DNA from: Auricularia sp. M13
Lineage: Eukaryota > Basidiomycota > Agaricomycetes > Auriculariales > Auriculariaceae
Direction: 5' to 3'
DNA: 64,000 nt
Assembly (NCBI GenBank): GCA_037042915.1
Contig: CM073193.1
Coordinates: 7,688,001-7,752,000 of the forward strand
Shown: piece after piece, positions 18,949-31,000 of the stretch
How the letters are laid out: every line of letters starts with the position of its first letter
Position numbering within the stretch: the stretch's first letter is position 1
The notes under the pieces: model-generated
Told to the model about the DNA's origin: nothing
Database searches by the model: none
What the model saw: the letters and a program-made list of their open reading frames with translations, nothing else
Made by a program: the position numbers and the translations under genes

Positions 18949-21627
18949 ATGATGCCAGGGCGCACCAGTCCGACTTTTGAACGACCCGAAGATGACGAGG
19001 ATGACTTGGAGTACGCCAGCTCGCTTGCGCGCTGTGCCAACAAAAATTTAACATTTACGCAGACGAAGATTAGGAAACATGTTTGCGGGGACGTCCATGC
19101 CGAGCCTTCACCATGCGGGGCCCTCGCGCCAGGATAGCATGGCTGCGCCAGAGAACCCGGTCGACTATGGCCGGCGCGCGCGGCATCGCGACAAGGGCAA
19201 GCGCAGGGACCTTGGCGACATTATCCCCGCCGCTGGCGGGGACAGCGACGACGAGGGCAAGATTCGCGCGGAGCTGCTCGACCTGCTCAAGAAGGTCGAA
19301 GATCGCCTGGCGTCCGAGCTGCGGCGCGCGGAGGAGGCGGAGGAGCGCGCGCGCGTGGCGGACGCGCGTGCCGCCGCGCTCAAGGTCGCGCAGCGCACGC
19401 TCGAGGCCGAGACAATGCAAGCGCGCGAGAGCATGTTCGCGTACCAGACCGAGCTGCGCAACGCGCGTGCGCAGGTCGAGGCCGGCCAGAGCGAGATTGA
19501 CCGCCTGGCGGCCGAGCGCGACGAGGCGGAGAGCGCCGCGGCCCGCGCGCGCGACACGGCGCGCAAGGCCACCGCTATGCTGTCTGCCGAGGCTGCGCGC
19601 GAGGAGGGCCGCCGCGAGGGCGTCGAGATTGGCCGGCGCGAGGCGCTGCGGCTCGCGCGCGTGCAGGGCTGGGAAGTCGACGAGGACGCCGCATCGCTGC
19701 CGCCGAGACAGTCCTCCAGAAGGCGTGGCGCTGATCCTGGAGATGGCATGGTTCTCCCACACGCGCTAGACGTCCCAGACGGCAGTCCTCTGAGGACTCA
19801 GAATCGGGACTACCGAGGCGGCGACGACAGCAGGCCCAGTTTGCCGATTCAACGCCGCTAGCTATTCCCGACGTCGCGCCCATGGCGCCCACGCCAGCCC
19901 CTCGGAACCCACTTGCAACACCCCTGCCCCATCTTCCACAGGTGAACAGAGCAGATCCAACGCCGTCGACAATTGCGTCTCCTCCGGCTCAACGCAGGAT
20001 CGTCTCTCCAAAGCCTGCACGGGCTCGAGCTGGCTCTGTCTCCCTCGGTGGGCGCGCGGTATCGATTTCCGCTCCTATGCCCATTCCAGGTCGTAGCGTA
20101 TCGCCCACGCCAACATACGAACACCATATCCACCCACCGGTCAATAAACTGCCCGACACCTACATCCCAACCATAGACATGGACAGCGAAGTGCCTTTCC
20201 CACTTCCGCCGCCTCATGAACTTGGCCCAATGCCGACCACTCCAAGCATGGCCACTGCACCGCTGGACGCTTCGACTGCGCCGATTACTGGCAATAACAT
20301 CACCGGTGGCGCTCAGGCGGCGGCAACCACGCCGCTAGGGCTGTTGCACGGGGCGTCACGAACATCTTCCGACGTCGCAAACGTTCCGTCAGCGCTATGA
20401 GCGACTTGACAATGCTTCAAGAGCCTACCAACCAGCCCAACCAGCCACAGATAAACGAAGGCGACCCGGCCGGCCGCCGGCCTGCGCTCTCTGTCATTAT
20501 CGAGAAAGCTGAAGCTAACAGCCCTGGACCATCGCGTGGGCCATCTCGCTCCAACATTCCACCGCCGCGTCCTATCTTCAGCCCGGTTGAGCCCGCTGCG
20601 CCCATTATGCCGCAGTATACTGGTTCTCGAGCCCCAAGCATAGCTCCCAGCGCCAGTGGTGAGAGCGGACTTCGCGACTGGACCGCGAGGGAGCAGCATA
20701 GACGACGAGTGGCGACTGAACTACGAAACTCGGATCCGGATCCAGCTGGAATCGAGTTGCCAGCATCAGTAGCAGCTAGCCCGAGGCCACCCGGGGTAAG
20801 TACATGGCAGGCAGAGCGCTCACGCGACTTTGTTCAACCCGACATGCAGAGCGTGCACAGCCAGGCGGCATCCTACTACCGTCGCCTTAACCGGCCCAAG
20901 GTTCGCATGCCAGAGCCACTGGGACCTTCCACTGCGACAGTGGCGCGCCTGCAGGAGCAGGCAGAGGCCATCAGTCGCGCGCCGTCCGTCAGCGTCTCGA
21001 GCCGCGGCCCGTCCGATGGCCGTTACCCAATGCCGGTACCCTACGGCAGCCAGACGCCCGCGCGCTCAGCAGTCAGTATCGGCGCGAGCAGCAGCCGTCG
21101 CAAGCCGCCGCCGTCGGCGCTGCAGACTCCCGACATCCGCATCCAGCCGCCGACGCGCAACAACTCGTTCCAGCCGCCCCATGCCGGCAGCGTGTTCAGC
21201 GCAGCAGCAGCAGCAGCAGCCGCATCCGCGTCCGCACGTCATTTCGCCGTCGCGCCCGCCGAGCGTCAACATCGGTATCGTCAGTCCCGTGCCGACGCGT
21301 CCGAGGAGCACTGCAGACGGACCCGCGATCACCGTGTCGCGCCCGTACAGCGCCGAGCTGCGTGCGGAGGCGAGCCCCGGGCGAGGCTTGCGACGCAGCG
21401 CGAGTCAGTCGTCCATGGGCAGCGCACGCAGCGGTGCGAGTTCCATGCGCTCGCGGCACAGCGCGTACAAGGCATTCGACAAAGATACATACGTCGACCC
21501 GGCTTTCATGGCCACAGCCAGCACGTCCGAAAATCCGTTTGCGCCAGGCACGCAGAGCGCTGCCTACTTCGAGAGGAGTAGACCTCCTAGCGCCAGCGGA
21601 AGCCATGCCCATGGTGCCCAATATTAG
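18949..21627 (+). CDS. coiled-coil and disordered protein of unknown function
   Basis: Start at 18949 (MMPGRTSPTF; an in-frame Met also at 18919). Intron 19011-19062 (GTACGC...ACGCAG) joins DDLE to RRLGNMFAGTS. A long Ala/Arg/Glu-rich coiled coil runs from about 19255 to 19690 (KIRAELLDLLKKVEDRLASE onward, EAAREEGRREGVEIGRREA). A probable intron 19711-19769 leads into PPRQRPRRQSSEDSES. The rest is Ser/Pro-rich and low complexity, ending with HAHGAQY and a stop at 21625-21627. Two points need a frame change with no good intron: about 20330-20340, and about 21195-21220 inside a CAG run, where the frame passes from poly-Ala to poly-Gln. The composition suggests a cytoskeletal or scaffold protein, but I recognise no family. 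Confidence 0.7.
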
Positions 21628-22359
21628 AGTAGAACTCTGTCGGAATGGTTTCATGGTGGGACTTTTTTGTGTAGGATATAGAGATATAAGGACTGCATGT
21701 AGCCTAGTTAGTTGCCTGAGATTACTGCAACAGAGATCATGACACCTTTTTGGGAATCTGCGATTCAGACGATTGCCAGGCACTGTAGTGCTGTAAAGTA
21801 AAGAGGGGCGGGTCGACACTACGAGGATTATAGACGCACACCCTACACATGATCCTGGCTTACAGTACCTCAAGGGGAATCAAGTGCCTACATCCTCGTA
21901 CTTTGGTTACATGAAACCTGCCCAGATTCAAGCCGTTCTGAAGCGTGACGCTATGCTCTTTGCCGCCGCGTACGGCATTTGAGGTATCAAATAAACGAGG
22001 GATTGTTGCGCGACTACAGTCGGGCCATGTGCCCTGGTAAATTATCGTGCGTTTTTCACCTCTGTCATTTCGATTTTGTCCGAAGCGGATTAGTCTTCCA
22101 GCGACGACGACGGGATCCCCAAAGGCGCGCGCGATTTGCGTCAAACAGAACTCAGCATGAAAAAGGTCACGAGGGCGACTGAGGGACGCGTGCGGAGCAT
22201 GTTGTATTATATCCCACCTACTTCTGCAAAAACGGTATCGCTAGGAAGCTCACTGGCTGCGTTTCTAGTCTCGAAGATCTCATAGCATGACAGGATGTTG
22301 GACCTGCGAACTGGACCCAGAATATAAAATGACGTTACAAAACAATGACAATACCGAGA
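21628..22359. other. intergenic, convergent 3' ends
   Basis: AT-richer than the flanking exons. It should carry the two 3' UTRs. No gene or repeat seen. Confidence 0.55.
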
Positions 22360-23843
22360 TCATCCAGCCTTCTCCCCTTCGATTGCCGGATACTGGTCAG
22401 AGACACCGTAGATCCACCAAGCCTTCTTCGCGTCCAGGTCAAGGCTGCGCACCTTGGTCTTTGTTGTCCATTCAACATTCCCAATGCGCAACCACATTCT
22501 GGCATCCCAGAGACCGAGCGTCAGCTTGATGGAATTGTCGCCTACGGCGGGAAGATACGATCTGAGTGAAGGTTGGCCACTCCGTCCCTCATGCGCAATC
22601 AGGCGTAGGATGTTTTCCGCGACGAATTTGCTCTGAACGGATACATAAGAGAACGGAAAACTGGATAGAATTCAGGAAGTACCTGGGTGTATGCTGCCCT
22701 GGCCATCTTCGGCACGTCGGGTACTCCGGGGTCGCAGACATCGCCGAGGGCAAAGATCGAGCTATGTGGCGCGTCGACTACTTGCAGAGTGTTCGAGGTG
22801 CGAAGGCGTCCGTCGCGTTCGTTGAAGGACGAGGCGGGAAGGAGCGAGCGGAGAGAAGATGTCGCCTTCTGCGAGCCGCCGCCGACGCACTTCATCGCCA
22901 AGTCGTACGAAATAGTCTCTCCAGTCTTGTCGAGTGTGACTGCCCCCGGCTCGCCGTCCACCCAGCCCTGAGGTCGCTCGCCAAGGATGACGCGCACGCC
23001 GACAGCCTTGCAACGTCGCATCGCAGCGGCGGCGAGCTGCGGGCCAAATCGGTCGAGCAATTGGGAGTGGGAGTGGACGAGAATGACGGACTTCTCGTCG
23101 CCGTATTGAGTCTTGATGTCCATGGCGAGTTCGACGCCGTAAGCACCTCCGCCGATGACGATAATGGTCTTCGCGGCGGCAACCTTTTGTGCGCGCGCCT
23201 TCAGTTCCGCACAACCCGCCTCCTTGGTGGTCGCCTCCAATCTTGAGTTATCTGCGCCGGTGGCTACCACGAGGTAGTAGTAAGGAACGAACGTCCCGTC
23301 GGAGAGCTGAACGAATCCTCGAGTGCTGATAGAGTCTGAGTCGTCAGAGTCCTTGGCGGGAACGACTTCGACGGCCCTGCTTGTAACCCATTCCAACGAG
23401 CCGGCCGGGCAGGACCTCTGGATCCCGGTGAAGGGGACGAAAGCGCGCGCTGTGCGAGACGGATGCGGAGGCAGGGCGGTGTAGCGAGGAAAATTGAAGA
23501 GATGCTGGTACGAGTCGTTCTGCTCGATGACGACGACGCGGTGACTGGACGAAATGCAGTTCGCGAGTGTCCTCGCCGTCAACGACCCCGCCCAGGAGCC
23601 GCCGATGATGACAATATTCCGCGTGGGCCCTGCATCGGCAAGGGTGCTATCGAGGCGGGTGAAGGCGTGCTGGGAATGGTACGGCCTTGTCCAGCGGTGG
23701 ACAAGCTGGCCAATGCGCTCCGACACCTCCCCGTAAATTAAAAGAGGGATTTCTACAGACACGATCCGGGTAATAGCAAGTGCGACGCCCCATCGCGAGG
23801 GTGGAGGTGGGAAGTCGTAGTCATCGTGGTCGGTGGGCGACAT
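22360..23843 (-). CDS. AIF/AMID-like FAD-dependent NAD(P)H oxidoreductase
   Basis: About 477 aa in two exons. Intron 22682-22633 (GTACTT...TTCAG) links KMARAAYTQ to SKFVAENILRL; the stop is at 22362-22360. An N-terminal hydrophobic stretch is followed by the FAD-binding dinucleotide fold IVIIGGSWAGSLTARTLA, the central NAD(P)H fold IIVIGGGAYGVELAMDI and the C-terminal FAD signature SSIFALGDVCD. This is the pyridine nucleotide-disulphide oxidoreductase fold without the redox-active CxxxxC, as in AIF-M2/AMID/FSP1-like proteins. These oxidise NAD(P)H and are often linked to membrane quinone reduction or cell-death pathways; the exact role here is inferred only. It shares a 439-bp divergent promoter region with the glycosylase. 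Confidence 0.85.
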
Positions 23844-24282
23844 GTTGAATTGAAGCGTGGAGGCAAGGCCATCATGGCAGAGATTTTATCTGATAAGATG
23901 CCGTATCACGTGTCGGCCGAAGGGACGCGCGTCCGCGGCACCAAAGCTTCGAAAAAAGCGTATATGGTGTGGATCCAGACGTCCTCAGTCTTGACAAAAA
24001 TGTGCATCGGAAGTCGTCATTTGTGCTGAGGCACAGAGTTCTTTGCCGGCGTTACGCAACTTGATTAACGGGCCGGAGGCCTTTGACATGGGTTTCAAAG
24101 CGTGCATTACCAGGTAGAGGCTCGCCGAAGTCAGGTCCTATCGTCACGGTGGTATGCGATGATGGACGGGTGCCAACCGTTGGGTTTTTGAACGCTCAGG
24201 CTGGGTCATGAGCAGGCTGCAGAACGGAAAGCAGATTTAGCGCCCGGCTCTTGCCGTCAACCTGTTCACCTCATCCGCAACG
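23844..24282. promoter_or_regulatory. divergent promoter region, oxidoreductase / DNA glycosylase
   Basis: Only sequence between two head-to-head start codons. I cannot assign specific elements. Confidence 0.5.
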
Positions 24283-25860
24283 ATGAGCTACAATGAACCG
24301 GAAGACGACACCCAGGTCTCCGCTGGACTATTAAGGTTCCGCGCAGCCCTATCAGGGTTCAAACATGAATCTACTGCTATTCCTACACAATCTGGTGTCC
24401 TTGATTCCATCGTCGACGTATTTTCTTCCGCGCCACCGTCTACCGCGACGACGCCGAAACGCTTCACTCGCTCTTCACCGAGAGCCGGATACACTCCGAA
24501 AAAGGATGACACTGTTTCTGCCCTGGCGTCGCGCGTCGAAACTGCCTCGTTGCAGTCGCCGTCGCCATCCCCACGGAAACGAAATCGCGCAGCCGACGGC
24601 GCGGACTCCCCGAGCAAAAAAATGAGGGGTTATGCACCTCCCGAGGTATACGCGCATCTCAACAGTCTCACCGACCGCCTTCAACCAAATCTTGATGGTA
24701 TGGTACCAGTAGTCGACGGTTTCGTGGTCATTGACAAATCCCACAGTGGTTTTCTGTGGCATCAAGTCAGCATAGCCCATCGAACCGCATTTTATCTGCT
24801 CACACTCGTGGCTTTAGTCCAGGAGTCATGTCCGCTACGAGGGGCGCGCATTATGGGAATCCAGTGAACCACTTCTGGAAGGCCCTGCATGCTTCGGGTG
24901 AGGCATCGCACCACGCATAATATGAAACGCTAAGCTGACTCTCCAAGGCTTCACGAACCGTCAGGTGAATCCTCTTGACGAGCACATACTTCCTGACGAG
25001 TTCTCTCTTGGATTGGTGCGCACATCTGTCGTATCCGTCAGGCTGTGGCTAACACGGCGTACGCAGACGGACATTGTCGAACGACCCACCACTGGCGTGC
25101 GTCTGCATTTCACTCTAATACATGACTATTCGTCGTGTTCTCAACCCCGCGTCACAGTCGGGTGAGCTTAGCAAAGCCGACTTTCGACAAGGGGTGCCCA
25201 AGTTGTTGGCCAAGCTCTCGCACTTTCGTCCAAGGATAGTCTGTCTCGTCGGCAAGGAGGTGTGGCTTCCAATCGAAGCTGCGATTCGCGATTGGTCTTG
25301 CACGGGAGCAACCTCAGAAACGTTGACTGTTTCGGAGGCGTCACTGCCCAGCGTGGACAGCATCCCCGCAGAATCGTGCGTCCCTAAAGCGTCGGCGCTG
25401 CCAATGACTTGCGTTGACATCGTCTCTGTGAAGACTGATCCCTGTCGCCTCTCCCACGAAGAGAAAGAAATCTCAAGGCAAGCGTAAGAAATCGGCTCGG
25501 ACGAACACGCTGGGCTTGCAGCCTTACAAGCTGGTTCACCCGCCTGGAGACGGTGGGCCTTCTTTCTATTCTGCACGGTCCCCGGCAGAACACTGGGCTC
25601 ACGACAGTTCTAGGCGCGAAAGAAACGTTGTTCTTCGTTATGGTCAGCACTTCGCCCATCGTCTCGCAGTACCAGGTATGTACGTGCACCTTGCGGCTCG
25701 GGACGGGGTTGCTGATGGCCTGCAGTTCCAGGATAAAGTCGAAATGATGAAAACGTTGCGGGCCAAGGTCGAGTCTCTCAAGTCTGGCGCTCTCGACGCT
25801 GAGACGGCGGCGTTTCGCTCACTCATGTTTACTTCTGTTAAGACAGATTGCGTAGCGTAA
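24283..25860 (+). CDS. mismatch-specific thymine/uracil DNA glycosylase (TDG/Mug family)
   Basis: Removes T or U from G:T or G:U mispairs in base-excision repair. The exons splice to a typical TDG core: NLD|VVFCGIN|PGVMSATR, then GAHYGNPVNHFWKALHASGF, LPDEFSLGL|TDIVERPTTG, FRPRIVCLVGKEVWLP, GLQPYKLVH and ETLFFVMVSTSPIVSQYQ|FQDKVEMM. The Asn of GINPG, catalytic in this family, is present. It is coded at the junction of a 19-nt exon (24747-24765) with the exon starting at 24818. Introns include 24766-24817 and about 24898-24947; donors and acceptors are standard. The N-terminal 120 residues are Ser/Pro/Lys-rich with the basic stretch PRKRNRAADGADSPSKK, as in other TDGs. Stop at 25858-25860. Confidence 0.88.
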
Positions 25861-26180
25861 AGCACTTGTATTGATCTAGCTGGAGATGATTCAACACAGT
25901 GAATGGATGAAATGATGAATGTCCAAAAGAGAGAGTTAGACCAAAGAGCGTCGGACGAGAGGAAATGTCGAGAAAGGACAGTCACAAAAGATGGTGGGGG
26001 AAGGAATTGGCGGCATGTCGGCGCCGACAGGGCGATGACAAGCCTGCACAAGATGAGACTAGGATGGGAGACCAAAAGAGCGGAATCAGTAGATAGAGAG
26101 ATGGAGGTAGTCCGATTGAAAGCAGCTGAGGCTGAAAAATAATACATGGCGGAATCTTAGTCCGCTTAGCAGGATGCTGC
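25861..26180. other. intergenic, convergent 3' ends
   Basis: About 320 bp, A-rich on the + strand, presumably 3' UTRs. No gene seen. Confidence 0.55.
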
Positions 26181-27356
26181 TTATTTGAAGAGCTTGCCGA
26201 GGAGGCTCTTCTTGGGCTTGGGTTCGTAGTCGATGTACTCCGAGACCTTTCGGAAGTTGCCCCTGCCATCGTCGGCGAAACTCGCCGTGCAGGTGATGGT
26301 GCGCTTGCGTGGTGGGACGCCTGGTATGACGGGGTGTGGCTTTGGTACGGACGGGGGCACGTATCCCGGGAAGGGCGGATGCGCGAACTGGTTCGGCGTC
26401 GCGGTGTAGGACGGCGCGGAGGTCATGATGGAGGTCGCGGACGAGCTGGCGTAACCCGGAGTCGGCGTCGCGTAGCCAGATGGAACGGTGCTGTAGCTCG
26501 ATACAGGGGTCATCGTCACTGGGATGCCTGGGACGGGCGGCGCGGAGCTGTCGGGTACGAAGTAGAGACGGCCGCTGACGAAGGACGGGGTGCTCTGGAC
26601 GCGCTTGACCGTGCTCGCTGTTGCGGCGCTGTGAGAGCTCGCATTGGTGCGCCGGGACACCGCCGTGCGGCTTGTCGGGGTCGGGGAAGACGCCCTCGGG
26701 CGCTGCGACGAGCGGGTCGCAGGACGCGACATATGCGACATCACTTCCTCGCACTCGGACTCCGAGTCGCTGCTGGGCGGCTCTTCGTGGCGCGAGAGCA
26801 GAGATGGGGCCCGTGGACTTGTACGAGGGTACCTTGGCACGGGGGCGATGATCTCCGGGCCTGCGCTGGGGAGGGGCGGGCTGCCTCGATGATGGATGTT
26901 GAGGGGTGGAACCGGTGGGGCGGGGTACTGGTGGTAGCGTTGCTGATGCGAAGAGGCTGTGGCTTGAGAGTACACCGAACCTGAAGAAGCGGTGCCGGAC
27001 TGGGAGTACCAAGAACGCGACGAGGGAGCATTGGACTGTGCGTCTGGCTGCATGCGAGAGGGAGAGCGTCCTTCACCAAGAAGACTAGGCTGATACGCGT
27101 TTGACCCAGATGTCGAGCGGTACGGAGAGGGCTGGGGCGTCTGAGTCCCCGGGCGACTGTAAGTCGACATCACGGAACCCGCACGCGATGGCGGCAGCGG
27201 GATGTTTTGCGGAGGAGGAGGGGTCGCCAAGTGCGTGTGCTGAGCATGCAAGTGCTGACCGTACCGATGAGGATAGGGGAACGCCATGAATCGGGTTGCA
27301 GGTGCACGCAGCCGGAGGAAGAGTCTGGGGACGCCGGGCGACCACCACGAGGACAC
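26181..27356 (-). CDS. Ser/Pro/Tyr-rich disordered protein, unknown
   Basis: One uninterrupted frame of 391 codons; a second Met at 27287 (MAFPYPHRYGQH) is an equally likely start. It is rich in Ser, Pro, Tyr and Thr throughout, with an acidic patch (SSDSESECEE) and repeated YATPTPGYASSS-like motifs. The C-terminus is more ordered and basic (RKRTITCTASFADDG, then EYIDYEPKPKKSLLGKLFK), suggesting a short conserved tail. No known domain recognised. It is divergently oriented to SEC31, about 670 bp apart. Confidence 0.7.
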   Translation of the reverse strand: MSSWWSPGVPRLFLRLRAPATRFMAFPYPHRYGQHLHAQHTHLATPPPPQNIPLPPSRAGSVMSTYSRPGTQTPQPSPYRSTSGSNAYQPSLLGEGRSPSRMQPDAQSNAPSSRSWYSQSGTASSGSVYSQATASSHQQRYHQYPAPPVPPLNIHHRGSPPLPSAGPEIIAPVPRYPRTSPRAPSLLSRHEEPPSSDSESECEEVMSHMSRPATRSSQRPRASSPTPTSRTAVSRRTNASSHSAATASTVKRVQSTPSFVSGRLYFVPDSSAPPVPGIPVTMTPVSSYSTVPSGYATPTPGYASSSATSIMTSAPSYTATPNQFAHPPFPGYVPPSVPKPHPVIPGVPPRKRTITCTASFADDGRGNFRKVSEYIDYEPKPKKSLLGKLFK

Positions 27357-28025
27357 GCGAGGCCTTTATAGGAACGCCCGGAAGCTGAGGCCGCGGCGTG
27401 GTACGGGAGAGTGGTCCGCTTACGCCTTGCCACATGCAGGAAATGTTGTCCGGCCGTGGTCGTTCGAAGTTTGGCGTGAAGCGCGAAGCACACTCGAATT
27501 GCCGTTGCCGCGTACCTGATGCGCGGGTGCCGCTTATCGTATGAGCACGACTGGACTGCCGATCGTCTGCCTAAAATCCCACGCGCCCGACGTGAGTAGG
27601 GGGACGTCATAGACGAACGGCACGGCTGCTATGACCGCACAAGTCGCTCATTGCGCCTGCTGGGACCATGGCTTGACATCTGACCACGGCTATTGCAAGC
27701 GCACACGGGATATTGAAGACGAAGCCCGGGACTCAGAACAGGCTCCACAGAACAATATGTGCTTCAAGCGACGGCCAGAACATTGAAGCGCAGCGAAGCC
27801 ATGACCGACGGAGAGCAATTCCGCAAGCTCCGAAAAAGGCGATAAACAGAAGACCTTGAGACGCTGTCTCAGCTACACGGATGGCTCAGAGCAGCACTGG
27901 TAGACCTGAGAGCCAATTTTAGTTGCGGGTTTCGAGCAGCAGCTGAGGGCAGGAATTAGAGTCGCGGAAGCAACAGTGCGGATTCAACTTCCGCCCGTTA
28001 CACGTTTCGACATCTGCCCGCCGGG
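27357..28025. promoter_or_regulatory. divergent promoter region, disordered-protein gene / SEC31
   Basis: Between two head-to-head starts. No motif could be assigned with confidence. Confidence 0.45.
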
Positions 28026-31000
28026 ATGAAGCTCAAGGAGATTCACAGGACAGCGACGTTCGCCTGGTCGCCCTCGCAGAGCGTGCCCCTGCTGGCCACG
28101 GGCGGCGTCGCGGGCGCGCTGGACGAGTCGTTCAGCAACGACTCCCACCTTGAAATATGGAGCCCCAACTTTTTCGACAAGAACGAGTTCGACCTCGGCC
28201 ACGACGGCCACCCTGGTCCCAAGGCCTCCGTGACCACCAGTGCTCGGTACGCGTTTCAGAGAAATTTCACTCAATATGCAGTCTAATAGGGACGTGTATC
28301 AACACAGATTCAACCGACTTGCATGGGGCTACGTGCAGCCCTCGAAGCCGCTGGGCGTCATTGCCGCAGGCATGGAGACTGGCGAGCTCAGTCTCTGGGA
28401 CCCGTCCAAGATCGTAGAGAGCGCAGAGTGAGCACCAACTGGCCGCAGGAGCCAGCAACGTAGCGCTAACGTGGTCACGCGTGCAGGCCCGCAGAGTCGC
28501 TCATCTACCGCAACAACACGCACACTGGCCCAGTTCGCGGCCTCGACTTCAACAGTCTCCAGAGCAACTTGCTTGCCACCGGCGCCGTGTCTGGCGAGGT
28601 AAGCCCAGCGTCTCATCTTTTATTGCTTGCCATGTTCATTTGCGTTTGTAGATCTACATCTGGGACCTGAAGGACCCCAGCAAGCCCTACTCCCCGGCGC
28701 GCGCTCGTCGAAGCTCGATGAGATCACATCCCTCGCTTGGAACGCCCAGGTCGCCCATATTCTCGCCACCTCCTCCAGCAGCGGTTATACCGTCGTCTGG
28801 GATCTCCGTGGCAAGCGCGAGGTGGTCGCCTTGACCTACGCGGGTGGTGCGGGTACCGGTGGCCATGTTTCGGCCGTTGGAGGAGCACTCGGTGCGAAAC
28901 GTGGCATGAGCGACGTTTGCTGGCATCCAGACAACGTATGCTTGCTTTGCTCGCAGCCGTTCGCAGCAACTAACCCCTGCCATAGGCTACACGTCTCGTT
29001 ACATCGTCCGAGGACGATACTTCCCCTGTCATCATGGTTTGGGACTTGCGCAATGCGCGCGCGCCAGAGAAGGTACGCAATTCCACTTGATTTCCCGGGA
29101 GTGCTGAGTGACACTTCGTTAGTTGCTTGAGGGACACGACAAGGGCGTTCTCTCTCTTTCGTGGTGCAAACAAGATTCGGATTTGCTGCTTTCCTGCGGC
29201 AAAGATAACCGCGCACTGTGCTGGAACCCCAACACCTCGGAAATCATTGGCGAGGTATTGCGGAATTGCGCCAACACGCTATCATCGTAGCTGACTGATT
29301 ATCTCAGCTCCCTGCTGCGGACAACTGGGCCTTCCAGGTCGACTGGTGCCCCAAGAACCCCGACCTTCTCGCTACGGCTTACTTTGACGGCACGATCGGC
29401 ATTCACTCTTTGCAGTCGACCAACGCGGACTCCCCTGACGCTCGTACGGCCGCGGCCCCTCAAGCCGACGGATCGGACGTGTTCGACGTACAGGGCTACT
29501 CTCAAACGGCCCAGTCGAAGCTTTCACTCAAGCAGCCACCCAAGTGGCTGCGTCGCCCGACGTCCTGCTCCTTCGGTTATGGTGGCAAGCTCGTCACCGT
29601 GTCCAACCTCCCGGGCCCGTCCGGAAAGAACCAGAGCTCGGTCGTCCATCTCTCGCATGTGGTTACGGAGCCCGGGATTGTTGAGCGCGCTCAGGCGCTG
29701 CTCGCTGCCAATACCAACGAGGAGGTCATCGCCCTCGCCGAGAAGAAGAGCGCAGAGGGCCATGCGGACGCGGAGAGCTGGAAGGCTCTGCTCAGCCTGT
29801 TCCGCGCCAACTCGCGCAAGGAGCTCGTCTCGTTGCTCGGTTTCTCGGCCTCGGATATTGCGGCTCGCGTGCAACAGGCCATCACCGACGAGCAGCACAA
29901 GACGTCCACGGACGATAACACGAAGGCGCCGGAGAGCGACACGACGTCGAACAACGCCACGCGCGTGTCCTTCGCCGACCCCGAGCCCGCTGCCGAGCAC
30001 TCCGAAATTGGCTTGGAGATTGAGGAGCATTCTGCGACTACGCCCTCAGCCGCGTCTGAGCAATCCGACTTTACGAAACCGCCGACGGAATCCACGACAA
30101 CTGAGATGAGCTTGTTCGGCGACGAGGTCGCCAATGACCAGGATGCTGGCGCGGACTTCTTCAGCTCCATGGGTGGTCTGCGCAGCGCCATCCCCGACCA
30201 TGTCCGTGTGCCGCACTACTCGCTGACGGGCGACTCGTCTGCTGCTGCTACCATTGGCTCCGGCCCGCCGTCCGTTGTCTCTGAAGCCGTCAAGTCCAAC
30301 ACTTTCAGAATCTACCCGACCGATGAATCAGAGCTGGACCGCCTGCTCACCAAGTCCTTGGTGCTCGGCGACTTTGAGTCGGCTGTTTCGCTCTGTCTCG
30401 CCGTGGACCGCTTCGCGGACGCTATCTTGCTTGCGGCGAAGGGTGGTCCCGATCTCCTGCAACGTACCCAGAAGGCGTACTTCGAGCGCCGCACGACGGC
30501 CCTACCGTATCTTCGTCTCTTCCAGTCGATCGTCACGGACGACCTGGAGGACATTGTGCAGAATGCCGACCTGCGCGAGTGGCAGGAGATCTTCGTGGTC
30601 ATCTGCACGTTCGCCAAGCCGGACGAATTTGCCAGCCTTGCGGAGCAGCTAGGCCAGCGCCTCGAGTTCCAGAGCAGCGTCCTGCTTGCCGCAGACCCCG
30701 ATGATGTCGCCGCCGCGCACGAGCTCCGGAAGCATGCGACGCTTGCGTACCTTGCGGCGCGCAAGCTCGAGAAGGTCGTCAATATCTGGATCGCGGAGAT
30801 GCGCGAGGAGGAGGAGCGCACGGCTGAGAGCGGCGAGGCTGAGTCGCGCTACACGACGCATGCGCTTGCGCTGCAGGGCTTCATTGAGAAGGTTACCGTG
30901 TTCCGCCAGGCGACCGGGTACACGGACGACGCGCTCGCGCAGACGCCGGCGCCGGAGGCTGTGGCGCTGGCCAAGACGTATGCCCTTGCGGCGCTGTACG

